A DNA stretch of 38,160 nucleotides, from the IMG/VR virus record IMGVR_UViG_3300030085_002052, positions 8,111-46,270 of that record. One strand, given 5' to 3'. Made by a program: the position numbers and the translations under genes. Numbering within the stretch: position 1 is the first letter of the stretch; the number at the start of each line of letters is the position of its first letter. Source of the DNA: a virus. The notes below the pieces were generated by a model. It ran no database searches, was not told the DNA's origin, and was given only the letters and a program-made list of their open reading frames with translations. This document shows, one piece after another, positions 17,437 to 26,174 of the stretch.

Positions 17437-17508
17437 GCGGAGTTAGTTCAGCGGTAGAACGCTATCCTTCCAAGTTAGATGTCGTCGGTTCGATTCCGAT
17501 ACTCCGCT
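17437..17508 (+). tRNA. tRNA-Gly (anticodon TCC)
   Basis: A 72-base cloverleaf: acceptor GCGGAGT pairs with ACTCCGC, the D stem is GTTC/GAAC, the anticodon loop is CTTCCAA, and the T stem is GTCGG/CCGAT with loop TTCGATT. The anticodon stem has one T-T mismatch. No CCA is encoded. Confidence 0.93.
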
Positions 17509-17510
17509 TA

Positions 17511-17650
17511 ACGGACTTGGCAAACGTCCGTACTCACATCTCCAGGAGAAAAAAGAACTGGAAAACCAACCCGTGTGGGTGAGAAGTGGGATCCTTCTTG
17601 GTGCCCGTCAGTGCTAGCCTGACGTTAACCTGCCAGGTTGAAATACCTGG
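17511..17650 (+). ncRNA. Structured RNA spacer between tRNA-Gly and the 67-codon ORF
   Basis: About 140 bases after tRNA-Gly hold a run of short hairpins: ACGGAC/GTCCGT (17511-17516 with 17526-17531), TCCAG/CTGGA (17541-17545 with 17558-17562), ACCC/GGGT (17569-17572 with 17577-17580), CGTCAG/CTGACG (17606-17611 with 17619-17624) and AACCT/AGGTT (17627-17631 with 17635-17639). None has a T tract, so they are not ordinary terminators. No convincing ORF covers this part. It may be a small RNA or a processing spacer. I do not recognise a known class. Confidence 0.35.
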
Positions 17651-17666
17651 CGCATTTAAAAGGTCT

Positions 17667-17870
17667 ATGCGTCCAGAAACACGTAAAGCGATGGAAATGC
17701 TTTGGTCAGCAAAGTGGAACTTGCCAAAAGCAGCAAAACACGCTAACCTTAGCAATAAGGAGATGAAGATTACTTTTAATGAGTATTGTCATTTCCATCC
17801 CCCTACGTGGGATCAAGGGAGTGTGGCGGAATCGGTAGACGCACCAGACTTAAAATCTGTTGGGAGTTAA
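17667..17870 (+). CDS. Small protein whose 3' end overlaps tRNA-Leu
   Basis: A 67-codon ORF starting MRPETRKAMEMLWSAKWNLP, with an AAAAGG sequence just upstream. The segment to about residue 50 (ITFNEYCHFHPPTW) looks like a real protein: helical, with conserved-looking Trp and aromatic residues and a possible helix-turn-helix-like KAAKHANLSNKEMKITF. The last 18 codons are read from the 5' half of tRNA-Leu, so either the native C-terminus was lost when the tRNA arrived or this is a tolerated overlap. Longer starts upstream fall in the structured spacer and are unlikely. Function unknown. Confidence 0.5.
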   Translation: MRPETRKAMEMLWSAKWNLPKAAKHANLSNKEMKITFNEYCHFHPPTWDQGSVAESVDAPDLKSVGS

Positions 17871-17901
17871 TCCCGTGGGGGTTCAAGTCCCCCCACTCCT
17901 A
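17817..17901 (+). tRNA. tRNA-Leu (anticodon TAA)
   Basis: An 85-base class II tRNA with acceptor GGGAGTG/CACTCCT (one G-T pair), anticodon loop CTTAAAA, long variable arm with GGGA/TCCC, and T stem GGGGG/CCCCC around TTCAAGT. It reads UUA codons, frequent in AT-rich phage genes. Confidence 0.93.
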
Positions 17902-17903
17902 TC

Positions 17904-17947
17904 GGGAAGGAGTACCCAAAGACTCTATGTAGAAAGAGCGCCTTCCC
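17904..17947 (+). other. Hairpin after tRNA-Leu
   Basis: GGGAAGG (17904-17910) pairs with CCTTCCC (17941-17947) across a loop of about 30 bases. No T tract follows, so it is a weak terminator candidate or a tRNA 3' processing element. A CTAAATA sequence (17955-17961), a partial late-promoter match, lies between it and the next ATG at 17980. Confidence 0.35.
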
Positions 17948-17979
17948 CTAAAAACTAAATATTAGGAAACGGTAACAGT

Positions 17980-18282
17980 ATGAGTACGAAGCTCAAGCTT
18001 ACTAAAGCATACTGCTGGTATGATTCAATGGAACTTGGATCTCCAGAACGAATAGTTAAAATGTACTTTATAAATGGTATTCCGTTCACCTGGGATGAAT
18101 TGACAGAAGCAGAAGAAGGAAATTATTCCTGTAAAATTGCTGCTGACACACATAAACTTCGTTATACCCCAGAATTTTTATTCCAGTCTTCTGGATATCT
18201 AGTGATGGAAGAATGCCATCCATGTTTTTTTGAGTTGGAAGTAGAAAATCCCGAAATACTTGCAGAGATTGATGAATCTTGA
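17980..18282 (+). CDS. Hypothetical 100-residue protein
   Basis: An acidic 100-residue protein starting MSTKLKLTKAYCWYDSMELG. It has four cysteines scattered without a metal-binding spacing (C12, C51, then ECHPC near residues 79-83) and a WDELTEAEEGNYSC segment. It follows the tRNA-Leu gene after a hairpin, and its last 11 bases overlap the next gene. Nothing in it identifies a family. The context (next to an oxygenase-like gene, in the same operon) gives no firm role. Confidence 0.5.
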   Translation: MSTKLKLTKAYCWYDSMELGSPERIVKMYFINGIPFTWDELTEAEEGNYSCKIAADTHKLRYTPEFLFQSSGYLVMEECHPCFFELEVENPEILAEIDES

Positions 18283-18823
18283 TTATTCTAGAGAACCACA
18301 TGCAATGTTCTCTGTGCCATTTTTTGTTGAACAAGTTGATCTAGATAAGATTAACTTCAATGACAATCCTAAATTTGCTCCATCTTTTTTGAGTGGAGTG
18401 AACTCAAGCCTTTCGGGAGATTCTTTGACTGATGAATCCTACGAATACTTGGGATCTATAATCTCAGAATGTATTGGTAGATTCTCTGATAAATCATTTG
18501 CTATTGGGCAAGTATGGAGGAATGAATATAAAAAAGAGGATTGGCAAGATCCTCATATTCATTCTGGTGCCCAGTGGAGTTTTATCATATATGATACCGT
18601 TGAATGTTCCAAAACCGTGTTCATGAATCCTGCTAGGAAGGAGTTCATGAATCAATGGGGAATGTATGCCCAGACTATTCCAATGGACTTCATTCCAGAA
18701 ATTCCCTCTGGTGGAATGATTATATTCCCTTCCTGGGTAGAGCACTTTGTAATGTCTGGTAATGAAGGATCAACAATATCTGGTAATATTTACCTCGTGG
18801 ACCCACCAGCGGGACCACAATAG
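18272..18823 (+). CDS. 2OG-Fe(II) oxygenase-like protein
   Basis: A 183-residue protein from the ATG at 18272, overlapping the previous gene; an ATG at 18305 (MFSVPFF) is an alternative start that matches how related proteins begin. It carries QDPHIHSGAQWSFIIYD, then GGMIIFPSWVEHFVMSG near the C-terminus. These are the two iron-ligand blocks of phage 2OG-Fe(II) oxygenases, with the histidines of PHIH and the last EH as ligands. A classic HxD acid is not obvious in the first block. tRNA-Thr follows two bases after its stop. Substrate unknown. Confidence 0.65.
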   Translation: MNLDYSREPHAMFSVPFFVEQVDLDKINFNDNPKFAPSFLSGVNSSLSGDSLTDESYEYLGSIISECIGRFSDKSFAIGQVWRNEYKKEDWQDPHIHSGAQWSFIIYDTVECSKTVFMNPARKEFMNQWGMYAQTIPMDFIPEIPSGGMIIFPSWVEHFVMSGNEGSTISGNIYLVDPPAGPQ

Positions 18824-18825
18824 AC

Positions 18826-18897
18826 GCCCTTGTAGCTCAGTGGTAGAGCAGCTGTCTTGTAAACAGCAGGTCGTCCGTTCAAGTCGGATCGGGGGCT
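18826..18897 (+). tRNA. tRNA-Thr (anticodon TGT)
   Basis: A 72-base cloverleaf: acceptor GCCCTTG/CGGGGGC with two G-T pairs, D stem GCTC/GAGC, anticodon stem GCTGT/ACAGC around CTTGTAA, and T stem GTCCG/CGGAT. It starts two bases after one CDS and ends three bases before the next. Confidence 0.93.
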
Positions 18898-18900
18898 TTT

Positions 18901-20016
18901 ATGTTTGACGCAGAAATATATAATTATGATTCTAATAAATATCGCTTCCGTGATATTATATTGAATTCTATTCGCAAGTATTATCCTGATGTAGTTGATC
19001 TGGAATATCTTCATGAGATAGTTCCATACAAGCATGTTGGTGATCTTGTTAAGAAAATTGGCAAGGATATTGCAGACACCGATTTCTATCAAAGATTTGA
19101 TGAACTAATTGCTGAGAAAGTTCTTCCTCTACTACCAACTGATGTTTTGGTGCAGAGGTTTGGTAATATTAGAATAACTGTTCCAGATCAAGATAAGGTT
19201 GGTACAGTTCTTCCATTCCACCAGGGTAAATGGGTTGGTAATGGTTTGGGGTTGAGAACAATATGGTTACCTTTTACTGATGCGTATGAATCTAATTCTC
19301 TACAGATACTTGATTTAGAGAAGAGTAGATGGATTACTGAGGGTTGTCTCAAAGAGAACTGGAGTTATCAGAGATTCCAACACTTTTGTTTAAATCATTG
19401 TAAACCTGTTAATATAACTCAGAATCAGTTTTTGCTGTTCACTCAAGAGAATATTCATGGTGCAGTTCCCAACAGAACTGGTAAGACTAGGATAAGTATT
19501 GATGTTAGAGTTCTGTTGAGGGATGGACAACCTCATAGGAAATGGCCAGGAGCATATTTTAGAATCCTTGGTGATACAGATATTCAGTCAAGAAGGGTTC
19601 CAATTCTTGATCATGAGAATGTGGTCATGTATGCAGAATATGAGGGATTTAAAACTCAATACATAGATTTATACTTCCAGACATTGACAGTAAAAGAATA
19701 CTGCAATAGAATGGGATATACGTTCCCTCACCAGACAGGAGATAATGAGGGAAGAAATCATGTGTATTTGGAATATTTGATCAAACAAGGTAATGTTGAT
19801 CATATACTGATGTTCAGTATATTCTCTCTACCCGATGATAAGGAGAGGAGAGATCATATTATGGAATTGGCTTTAGCGTTTAGAGTTAAACTCCACTTTG
19901 CTAACGAGGAGTTTGTTCTCGATAGTCAAGATAACTTGGATAAGATTGAATATATACGCAATTTTACTCACGATTGGAGCAACCCAACGCATGAAAATAA
20001 ATCTCTGGTACTCTGA
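18901..20016 (+). CDS. 2OG-Fe(II) oxygenase fused to LIC12192-type carbohydrate-cluster domain
   Basis: A 371-residue two-domain protein. Residues about 85-210 look like the 2OG-Fe(II) oxygenase of 'sporadic carbohydrate clusters': VLPFHQGKWVGNGLGLRTIW, then LLFTQENIHGAVPNRTGKTR and SIDVRV. Residues about 225-350 resemble the separate LIC12192 family of the same clusters: RRVPILDHENVVMY, LTVKEYCNRMGYTF, DHILMFSIFSLPDD, and FRVKLHFANEEFVL. In bacteria these families sit in variable surface-polysaccharide loci, usually as separate proteins, so the phage form is a fusion. It probably acts on a sugar or nucleotide-sugar. Its ribosome-binding sequence GGGGG lies inside the 3' end of tRNA-Thr. Confidence 0.65.
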   Translation: MFDAEIYNYDSNKYRFRDIILNSIRKYYPDVVDLEYLHEIVPYKHVGDLVKKIGKDIADTDFYQRFDELIAEKVLPLLPTDVLVQRFGNIRITVPDQDKVGTVLPFHQGKWVGNGLGLRTIWLPFTDAYESNSLQILDLEKSRWITEGCLKENWSYQRFQHFCLNHCKPVNITQNQFLLFTQENIHGAVPNRTGKTRISIDVRVLLRDGQPHRKWPGAYFRILGDTDIQSRRVPILDHENVVMYAEYEGFKTQYIDLYFQTLTVKEYCNRMGYTFPHQTGDNEGRNHVYLEYLIKQGNVDHILMFSIFSLPDDKERRDHIMELALAFRVKLHFANEEFVLDSQDNLDKIEYIRNFTHDWSNPTHENKSLVL

Positions 20017-20173
20017 TATTATGTCTCAGTGGAGATGGACTTTATGTACTGAGAAGCATAATACGTCTCATCCACAAGAGCAACATTCTGGGCAAAGACC
20101 ATTCCTCAGGGATGCAATGAATGATGTTGCTAACACTGTAGAATATATTTTAGATGCAAAAGAGAATGAATAA
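19991..20173 (+). CDS. Small conserved-type phage protein
   Basis: A 60-codon ORF in another frame, overlapping the end of the preceding gene by 26 bases. It starts MKINLWYSDIMSQWRWTL and ends DVANTVEYILDAKENE; the GQRPFLRDAMNDVANTVEY region looks like a folded domain, and similar short proteins occur in cyanomyoviruses as far as I recall. A GGAG sequence sits about 10 bases before the ATG. The MSQWRW methionine at 20021 is an alternative start. Function unknown. Confidence 0.6.
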   Translation: MKINLWYSDIMSQWRWTLCTEKHNTSHPQEQHSGQRPFLRDAMNDVANTVEYILDAKENE

Positions 20174-20176
20174 ATA
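20169..20176 (+). promoter_or_regulatory. T4-type late promoter octamer (AATAAATA)
   Basis: AATAAATA overlaps the stop of the small protein and lies 31 bases before the tail fibre start codon. Confidence 0.6.
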
Positions 20177-20206
20177 AATCATAGCAAAAGCATCTAGTGG
20201 AATAAA

Positions 20207-23200
20207 ATGGGTCTTAGTCGCTTAGATAATTTCCTCAAGAATAGTAAAGGTGATATCCTTTACGTCGATCCTTCTAGTATTGACTCGACGGATAGTATTG
20301 AAAACCAAGGTAATTCCCTTGTTAGACCCTTCAAGACTATTCAAAGAGCACTCTTAGAAGCAGCGAGATTCTCTTATCAGAAGGGTCTGGATAACGATAG
20401 ATTCAGCAGAACTACAATCATCGTTTATCCTGGTGAGCACGTCATTGATAATAGACCTGGATGGATTCCAGTTCATGATAATCCTTTAACTGGTAATAAC
20501 TGGTTGACACGTAGTGGATCAACGTCAAATGCTTTAGAGCAGTTTACATTAGATGCAAACTTTGATATTGATGATCCAGAGAACGATCTTTATAAGATGA
20601 ACTCTGTCTACGGTGGTGTAATTATCCCCCGTGGTACATCTATTGTTGGTATGGACCTTCGTAAGACGAAGATCCGTCCGATGTTCGTTCCTGATCCTGC
20701 AGATGCTGACATTAAGCAAACCTGCTTGTTCCGTGTAACTGGTACTTGCTACTTCTATCAGTTTACATTTTTTGACGCTAATCCAAACTCATCAGTCTTT
20801 AAAGATTATGGACTGACAAAGTACGTTCCTAACTATTCTCACCATAAAGTTACTTGTTTTGAGTATGCTGATGGTGTGAACAATGTTGGATTTAATGATA
20901 ATTTCTTAAATTACTCTTCTGAGAGAACTGACCTCGATATTTACTACGAGAAGATTGGTCTCACCTTTGGTCCTTCTAGTGGAAGAGATATTTCTCCAGA
21001 CTTCCCAAGCACAGCACTTGATATTCAAACCAAGATTGACGAATTTAGAATCGTTGGATCTAAGGGTGAGAATGTTGGTATTAATAGTATCAAAGCAGGT
21101 GACGGTGTTAACTCTAGCACCACCATTGAAGTAGAGCTGACAGAAGCACTTGGTGGTCTTGATGTAGATACTCCAATTAGAATTGAGGGTGTACCTACGG
21201 GTGGATATAATGGATCCTTTGTAATTAGTGAGGTTCAAGGACCCACTAAGATTAATTATGAGGTATCTAATCCACCATCAAATGCGCTTCCATCCATTGT
21301 TGCAGGTGCTCCAACACTGAATATTGTTGTTGACTCTGTAACTTCTGCATCTCCATACATCTTTAACTGCTCACTCCGTTCTGTATACGGTATGTGCGGT
21401 CTGCACGCTGATGGTAGCAAGGCAGATGGATTCAAGTCCATGGTTGTTGCCCAGTTTACTGGTATTGGACTTCAAAAGGATGATACTGCATTTGTAAAAT
21501 ATAATGCAGTCTCTGGTGTATATGAAGATTCTACTGCTGTAAATAACTTACATACAGATACTTCTGCAATATACAAACCAGACTACGAGAACTTCCACAT
21601 CAAAGCATCGAATGATGCATTCTTGCAGTTGGTTTCTGTGTTCGCTATTGGATATGCGAACCACTTTGTTGCTGAGTCTGGTGGTGACCACTCGGTTACA
21701 AACTCTAACTCTAACTTTGGTGCTAGAGCACTTGTATGTTCTGGATTTAGAGATAATGCATTCCCTAGAGATGATACTGGATTTATTACTCATATCATCC
21801 CACCTCAAAAAATCAGTGGTGACGAGGTAACAATTGAATTCGCATCGATTGATGTTCAAAAGACTATTGATGCCGCTAACGATAATAGACTTTATCTCTA
21901 CAATGAGGTTAATGAGAATGTTCCTCCAAAGTCTGTACTTGAGGGATATAGAATTGGTGCAAAGGTTGATGACAAACTGAAAGTTATCATTAACGAGAAT
22001 AATGTACCTCAAACTAAGAGTGCTAAAATTATTATGCCAGACACCCAAGGAACGGGTGTTTATGAAGTAACTTCTACAAAGTTATCTCAGGTTGGTAGAA
22101 CTGCTATTGGTATCAATAGTATTACCTCTAACATCTTTACTTTAACTCAGGGTCACCAGTTTAAGTCTGGTGAATCTTTGCGTATTCTTAGTGATGACGG
22201 TGAACTTCCAGATGGTCTGGATCACAATAGAGTTTATTATGCTATTACTGCTGGTATTAACACTGACCAGATTAAATTAGCACAAACTCTGAATGATACT
22301 ATTAGTGCATCTGCTGTTACTGTAAACAGTAAGGGTGGTATTCTTCAGATTGAATCTAGAGTATCTGATAAGAAGTCTGGTGATATTGGTCACCCAGTTC
22401 AGTACGATACTGCTATTGGACAATGGTATATCACTGTTAATGATAATAATGAGATTTATAATACTGTTGTAGGACTTGGAACAACTTCTCTTGGTGCAGC
22501 AACACCAAAAACCTTCATCAGTAGAACTCCAGACAATAGAGGTCTTGATGATGGAGTCTATAAGGTAAGATATGTTGTACCAAAGGATTCTACAGTCCTT
22601 GGTAGACCTCCTGAAGATTCCTTTGTCATACAGGAATCTAGCACTACTGTTGGATTTACCAACAATGAAGTTGCTAAGTTTAAGAATACAACTCCAGTAG
22701 TTCTTTCCAATACGTCTGAAATCAGAAACCCAAGATTTATCTCTGGAACTGATTGGGATGCTATTGTTGGTATTGCTACGATTAAAACTGAGATTCCACA
22801 CGACTTGTCTGTAGGATCTAAAGTTGAGATCAAGAATATTGTATCTACTGCTAATACAACTGGACTTGGTAATACTGGATTTAATGGTGTCTTTGAGGTC
22901 ACTGCAACTCCAGATAGAAAGTCATTTAGTGTTGGTCTTTCTACTAACCCTGGTATATTTGATAATAATATCAACCTTAGAACTGTAGATCTTCCTAGAT
23001 TTGAACGTAAAGAATTCAACACCACGTTGTTTGTTTACAGAAAGGAAGAGATACAAGAGTATATTCCTAATGCAAAGGACGGTGTTTATCACCTGACTCT
23101 TATTGCTGCAGATTCCCAACCACAGGTTGCGCCATTCCAAGATCTTAGATTTAGTCAACCACTCAAGAATCTCTATCCACAACTTGATAGAGATAATCCA

Positions 23201-26107
23201 ATCTCTGACCCTGAACAGACAAGAACTTTTGCTCTACCAACACCACTTGGTCTGACTGAGGTTAATAATCCTAAGAACAGCCTTACAAAAGAGGTTATCA
23301 ACAAGAGAACCAAAGATTTTGTAAGTGGTATTAACGTAACAGATATTCTGTCTTCTTCTGGAATTGCTCATACGATAACAACTTCTGGTGACCATGGTCT
23401 AAACTATATTACCAGAGTTGGTATTGCTAGTGTTGGTGCTAATTATGGTGATGGATCTGGTAGTGTTCAGACTCTCTATAACGCAAAATTAGTTGGATTT
23501 GCTGGTTCTACAACTGGTAAGTATGCTACTGCTAACGTTGAGATCGATGCTACAGGTGCTATCTCTGACATCAAGATTGTTGATGGTGGTTCTGCATATG
23601 GAATTGGTAACACACTTGCAGTTACTGGCATTGGCACAACTGTAGGACATATTGTAGGTCATGTTATTGTTGAGCAGATTCACAATAGTATTGGTGATGT
23701 TCTGCGTATTGATGGCATTAGAGATGATAGATTTAAGGACTACAACAATCTCTACAGAGTTACCAGTGTTGATACTGGCGATGATGTAAACATAAATGTT
23801 GCATCTGCAAGCACTGTTTACTATAAGGAGCAATTTGCTGCTCCTTCGGCAATCACTGGTATTAATACTGGTGGATTAACTCAGATCAGCTCTGCTATCT
23901 TCTCTGACGTTACTGCATACTTAACTGGTGAGGCAATCGGCATCAGTTCTATCACATATGACAATGTATCTGGTATCTCCAGTATTACTACTGTTGATTC
24001 TCATGGTCTGTTGGTTGGCAACTCCATCGTAATTGGTGGAGCAGGCAACTCTCTGATTGATGGTCACTGGAGTGTTGATACTGTTTACAATGTCAATAGT
24101 CTTGCAGTTAAGATTGGTATTGGAACCACAACTGTTACCCCAACGGGTGGTGGATTTATCTATCCAACAGGTGTTAATGCTCAAGCGTCTGGAATTGATA
24201 GAGCAGATGAAGCAGCATCCTCTAGACTTGTTCCAACTTATGCTGGTATTACCTCAACCATTGCTACTGCCCTTAACGATCCAACACTTAATACTCTGAC
24301 TGTCACTAATGCATCTCACATGGGATGGGACGTTGGTGACTATCTCGTGATCGATAATGAGATCATGAGAATTAGTGAGTCTGTAACTAGTGACACTGCA
24401 ATTGACGTATTCCGTGGACTCTTTGGATCTCAGAAGCAGAACCACCCAGTTGGTTCAGTCATGCGTAAGGTTAAGTTTGAACCAGTTGAATTTAGAAGAA
24501 ACTCTATTATTCGTGCATCTGGTCATACTTTTGAATATCTTGGATTTGGACCTGGTAACTACTCTACCGCTCTTCCAGAGAGACAAGATAGACAATTTAA
24601 GCAGGTTGAGAGACTTCTATCTCAGTCGGTATCGGTAAATGCTGGTACGCCATTCTATAATGGTTTGGATGACCAGGGTAATGCATATACTGTTAACAAG
24701 TTCACCAGTGGTACTACTGGACAAGACTTAATTACTAATGCACCAGTTCCTACTGTAACTGGTGAGGACATCACTAGTGATACTGGTGCTGTTGGATTTG
24801 ATGTAGATCAGACCGAACAACTCTCTGTCACCAGAGGCATCAAGGTTGATGGTGGTAAAGATAATGTTATCATCTCTCAATTCAATGGTCCTCTGATTGT
24901 CAATAAGAAGTTGACAGTCAATGATTCTGTGGAAGGTAATAGTGTTCTGATCCAGGGTGATCAAACTATTGCTAGAGAGTACACGGTTGGCATCTCTACG
25001 CCACAAACTGCTGGTAACGTTGGTAATGTTGTCTTTGATGCAGAACCAAATTCTGGTGGCGAACTTGGATGGGTCTACACTAATGATAATAACTGGAAGA
25101 AGTTTGGTCCTATCCAAGCAAATCCAGACAATTACTATGTTGGTCTCTGGAGTGGATCCTTCAGAGGTGATGGTTCTGGACTGACAAACGTATCCGACGT
25201 TTGGGTATTTGATGGTGTTGGTATCTCTACTACTGCAAACGTTGGTATTGAGACGACCTCAGCAAAACCAGGATTCTCTCTGTACGCCAGTGGTCCTGTT
25301 CTCTTTGAGAACAACGTTGAATTCAGAATGGAATCACTGGTATGGAACGTCACGGGTGGATTCCTGGTCAATACGGGTATAACGACGTTCAATCAGCAGG
25401 TTAATGTTAATACCTTTAATGCAATTGGGGTATCTACATTCCTGGAGAATATCATTGTCAGTACTGACCCTGCTGTAACTAATGATGTGTCGGATAATGA
25501 TGGTAACTTTATCAGATTCCTTCAGACTGACCCCGCACTTAACTCTGCCTATGGATATGGTGGTCTTAAGTTTGAAGGTAATGACATTGGTAACACTGGT
25601 GAGCGTGGATACATCAAGGGCGTATCCGAAGGTACTTCTGGTCAGTTTGGTCTGGTCTTTGGTACAATGGAGAACGGAGTCTCCAATCCACAAGAGAGAC
25701 TCAGAATCAACGCCGCTGGTAATGCCAACTTCTCTGGCACTGTCACTGCTAACTCTGACGAGAAACTCAAGGAGAATGTTGTTGGTATCACCAACGCACT
25801 TGAGAAGGTCATGGACCTCAGAGGCGTATACTTCAACCGCATTGGTAAGACTTATGATGATCGTGAGATCGGTGTCATTGCACAAGAGGTTGAGAAGGTT
25901 CTTCCTGAACTTGTCAAAGAAAATCCTGACGGAACCAAGGCAGTTGCATACCAGAATATGGTTGCAGTCTTGATTGAGGCAATCAAGGAACAGCAAGAAC
26001 AGATCAATGAATTGAAACAGACAGTTAAGTGTCAATGTATGGATAATGAAGAATTAAAAGATCTGATCAGAAGAGTTTGTATATCTGAGAGATTAGATAA
26101 TCTCTAA
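20207..26107 (+). CDS. Long tail fibre with C-terminal S74 chaperone
   Basis: A 1,966-residue fibre. The N-terminus (MGLSRLDNFLKNSKGDILYV and RPFKTIQRALLEAARFSY) is typical of cyanomyovirus fibre or baseplate-attachment regions with a beta-helix start. The body is beta-rich with many GIG/TTG/SGI short repeats. The C-terminus is an intramolecular chaperone (peptidase S74, endosialidase type): N1849-S1850-D1851 followed by EKLKENV, then EIGVIAQEVEKVLPELV, AVAYQNMVAVLIEAIKEQQE and a coiled coil. By family knowledge, the chain cleaves itself before Ser1850 after trimer folding, releasing about 117 residues. It has its own late promoter and is followed by a strong terminator. It should be a host-recognition determinant. 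Confidence 0.85.
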   Translation: MGLSRLDNFLKNSKGDILYVDPSSIDSTDSIENQGNSLVRPFKTIQRALLEAARFSYQKGLDNDRFSRTTIIVYPGEHVIDNRPGWIPVHDNPLTGNNWLTRSGSTSNALEQFTLDANFDIDDPENDLYKMNSVYGGVIIPRGTSIVGMDLRKTKIRPMFVPDPADADIKQTCLFRVTGTCYFYQFTFFDANPNSSVFKDYGLTKYVPNYSHHKVTCFEYADGVNNVGFNDNFLNYSSERTDLDIYYEKIGLTFGPSSGRDISPDFPSTALDIQTKIDEFRIVGSKGENVGINSIKAGDGVNSSTTIEVELTEALGGLDVDTPIRIEGVPTGGYNGSFVISEVQGPTKINYEVSNPPSNALPSIVAGAPTLNIVVDSVTSASPYIFNCSLRSVYGMCGLHADGSKADGFKSMVVAQFTGIGLQKDDTAFVKYNAVSGVYEDSTAVNNLHTDTSAIYKPDYENFHIKASNDAFLQLVSVFAIGYANHFVAESGGDHSVTNSNSNFGARALVCSGFRDNAFPRDDTGFITHIIPPQKISGDEVTIEFASIDVQKTIDAANDNRLYLYNEVNENVPPKSVLEGYRIGAKVDDKLKVIINENNVPQTKSAKIIMPDTQGTGVYEVTSTKLSQVGRTAIGINSITSNIFTLTQGHQFKSGESLRILSDDGELPDGLDHNRVYYAITAGINTDQIKLAQTLNDTISASAVTVNSKGGILQIESRVSDKKSGDIGHPVQYDTAIGQWYITVNDNNEIYNTVVGLGTTSLGAATPKTFISRTPDNRGLDDGVYKVRYVVPKDSTVLGRPPEDSFVIQESSTTVGFTNNEVAKFKNTTPVVLSNTSEIRNPRFISGTDWDAIVGIATIKTEIPHDLSVGSKVEIKNIVSTANTTGLGNTGFNGVFEVTATPDRKSFSVGLSTNPGIFDNNINLRTVDLPRFERKEFNTTLFVYRKEEIQEYIPNAKDGVYHLTLIAADSQPQVAPFQDLRFSQPLKNLYPQLDRDNPISDPEQTRTFALPTPLGLTEVNNPKNSLTKEVINKRTKDFVSGINVTDILSSSGIAHTITTSGDHGLNYITRVGIASVGANYGDGSGSVQTLYNAKLVGFAGSTTGKYATANVEIDATGAISDIKIVDGGSAYGIGNTLAVTGIGTTVGHIVGHVIVEQIHNSIGDVLRIDGIRDDRFKDYNNLYRVTSVDTGDDVNINVASASTVYYKEQFAAPSAITGINTGGLTQISSAIFSDVTAYLTGEAIGISSITYDNVSGISSITTVDSHGLLVGNSIVIGGAGNSLIDGHWSVDTVYNVNSLAVKIGIGTTTVTPTGGGFIYPTGVNAQASGIDRADEAASSRLVPTYAGITSTIATALNDPTLNTLTVTNASHMGWDVGDYLVIDNEIMRISESVTSDTAIDVFRGLFGSQKQNHPVGSVMRKVKFEPVEFRRNSIIRASGHTFEYLGFGPGNYSTALPERQDRQFKQVERLLSQSVSVNAGTPFYNGLDDQGNAYTVNKFTSGTTGQDLITNAPVPTVTGEDITSDTGAVGFDVDQTEQLSVTRGIKVDGGKDNVIISQFNGPLIVNKKLTVNDSVEGNSVLIQGDQTIAREYTVGISTPQTAGNVGNVVFDAEPNSGGELGWVYTNDNNWKKFGPIQANPDNYYVGLWSGSFRGDGSGLTNVSDVWVFDGVGISTTANVGIETTSAKPGFSLYASGPVLFENNVEFRMESLVWNVTGGFLVNTGITTFNQQVNVNTFNAIGVSTFLENIIVSTDPAVTNDVSDNDGNFIRFLQTDPALNSAYGYGGLKFEGNDIGNTGERGYIKGVSEGTSGQFGLVFGTMENGVSNPQERLRINAAGNANFSGTVTANSDEKLKENVVGITNALEKVMDLRGVYFNRIGKTYDDREIGVIAQEVEKVLPELVKENPDGTKAVAYQNMVAVLIEAIKEQQEQINELKQTVKCQCMDNEELKDLIRRVCISERLDNL

Positions 26108-26118
26108 ATCCTGACACG

Positions 26119-26141
26119 GGGGGGCACTGCCCCCCTTTTTT
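26119..26141 (+). terminator. Rho-independent terminator after tail fibre
   Basis: GGGGGGC (26119-26125) pairs with GCCCCCC (26129-26135) around a 3-base loop, followed by six T. It closes the long tail-fibre transcript before ndhD. Confidence 0.93.
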
Positions 26142-26146
26142 ATGGT
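26129..26146 (+). repeat. 18-base direct repeat, copy 1 (terminator arm plus ATGGT)
   Basis: GCCCCCCTTTTTTATGGT occurs here and identically at 27743-27760, flanking ndhD. Both copies form the second arm of a terminator and run into a TATACT hexamer. Confidence 0.9.
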
Positions 26147-26151
26147 ATACT
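26143..26151 (+). promoter_or_regulatory. Extended -10 promoter-like element upstream of ndhD
   Basis: TGG followed by TATACT matches the extended -10 form (TGn-TATAAT, 5 of 6 in the hexamer), right behind the terminator and 23 bases before the ndhD start. No good -35 is present. It would let ndhD be transcribed separately from the tail fibre. Confidence 0.45.
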
Positions 26152-26174
26152 GGGTTTGACTCTTGTCTTAAAAT

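Noticed and set aside
17586-17870. Longer 94-codon version of the small ORF
   Set aside because: The first 27 codons fall in the hairpin-rich spacer; the ATG at 17667 fits better.
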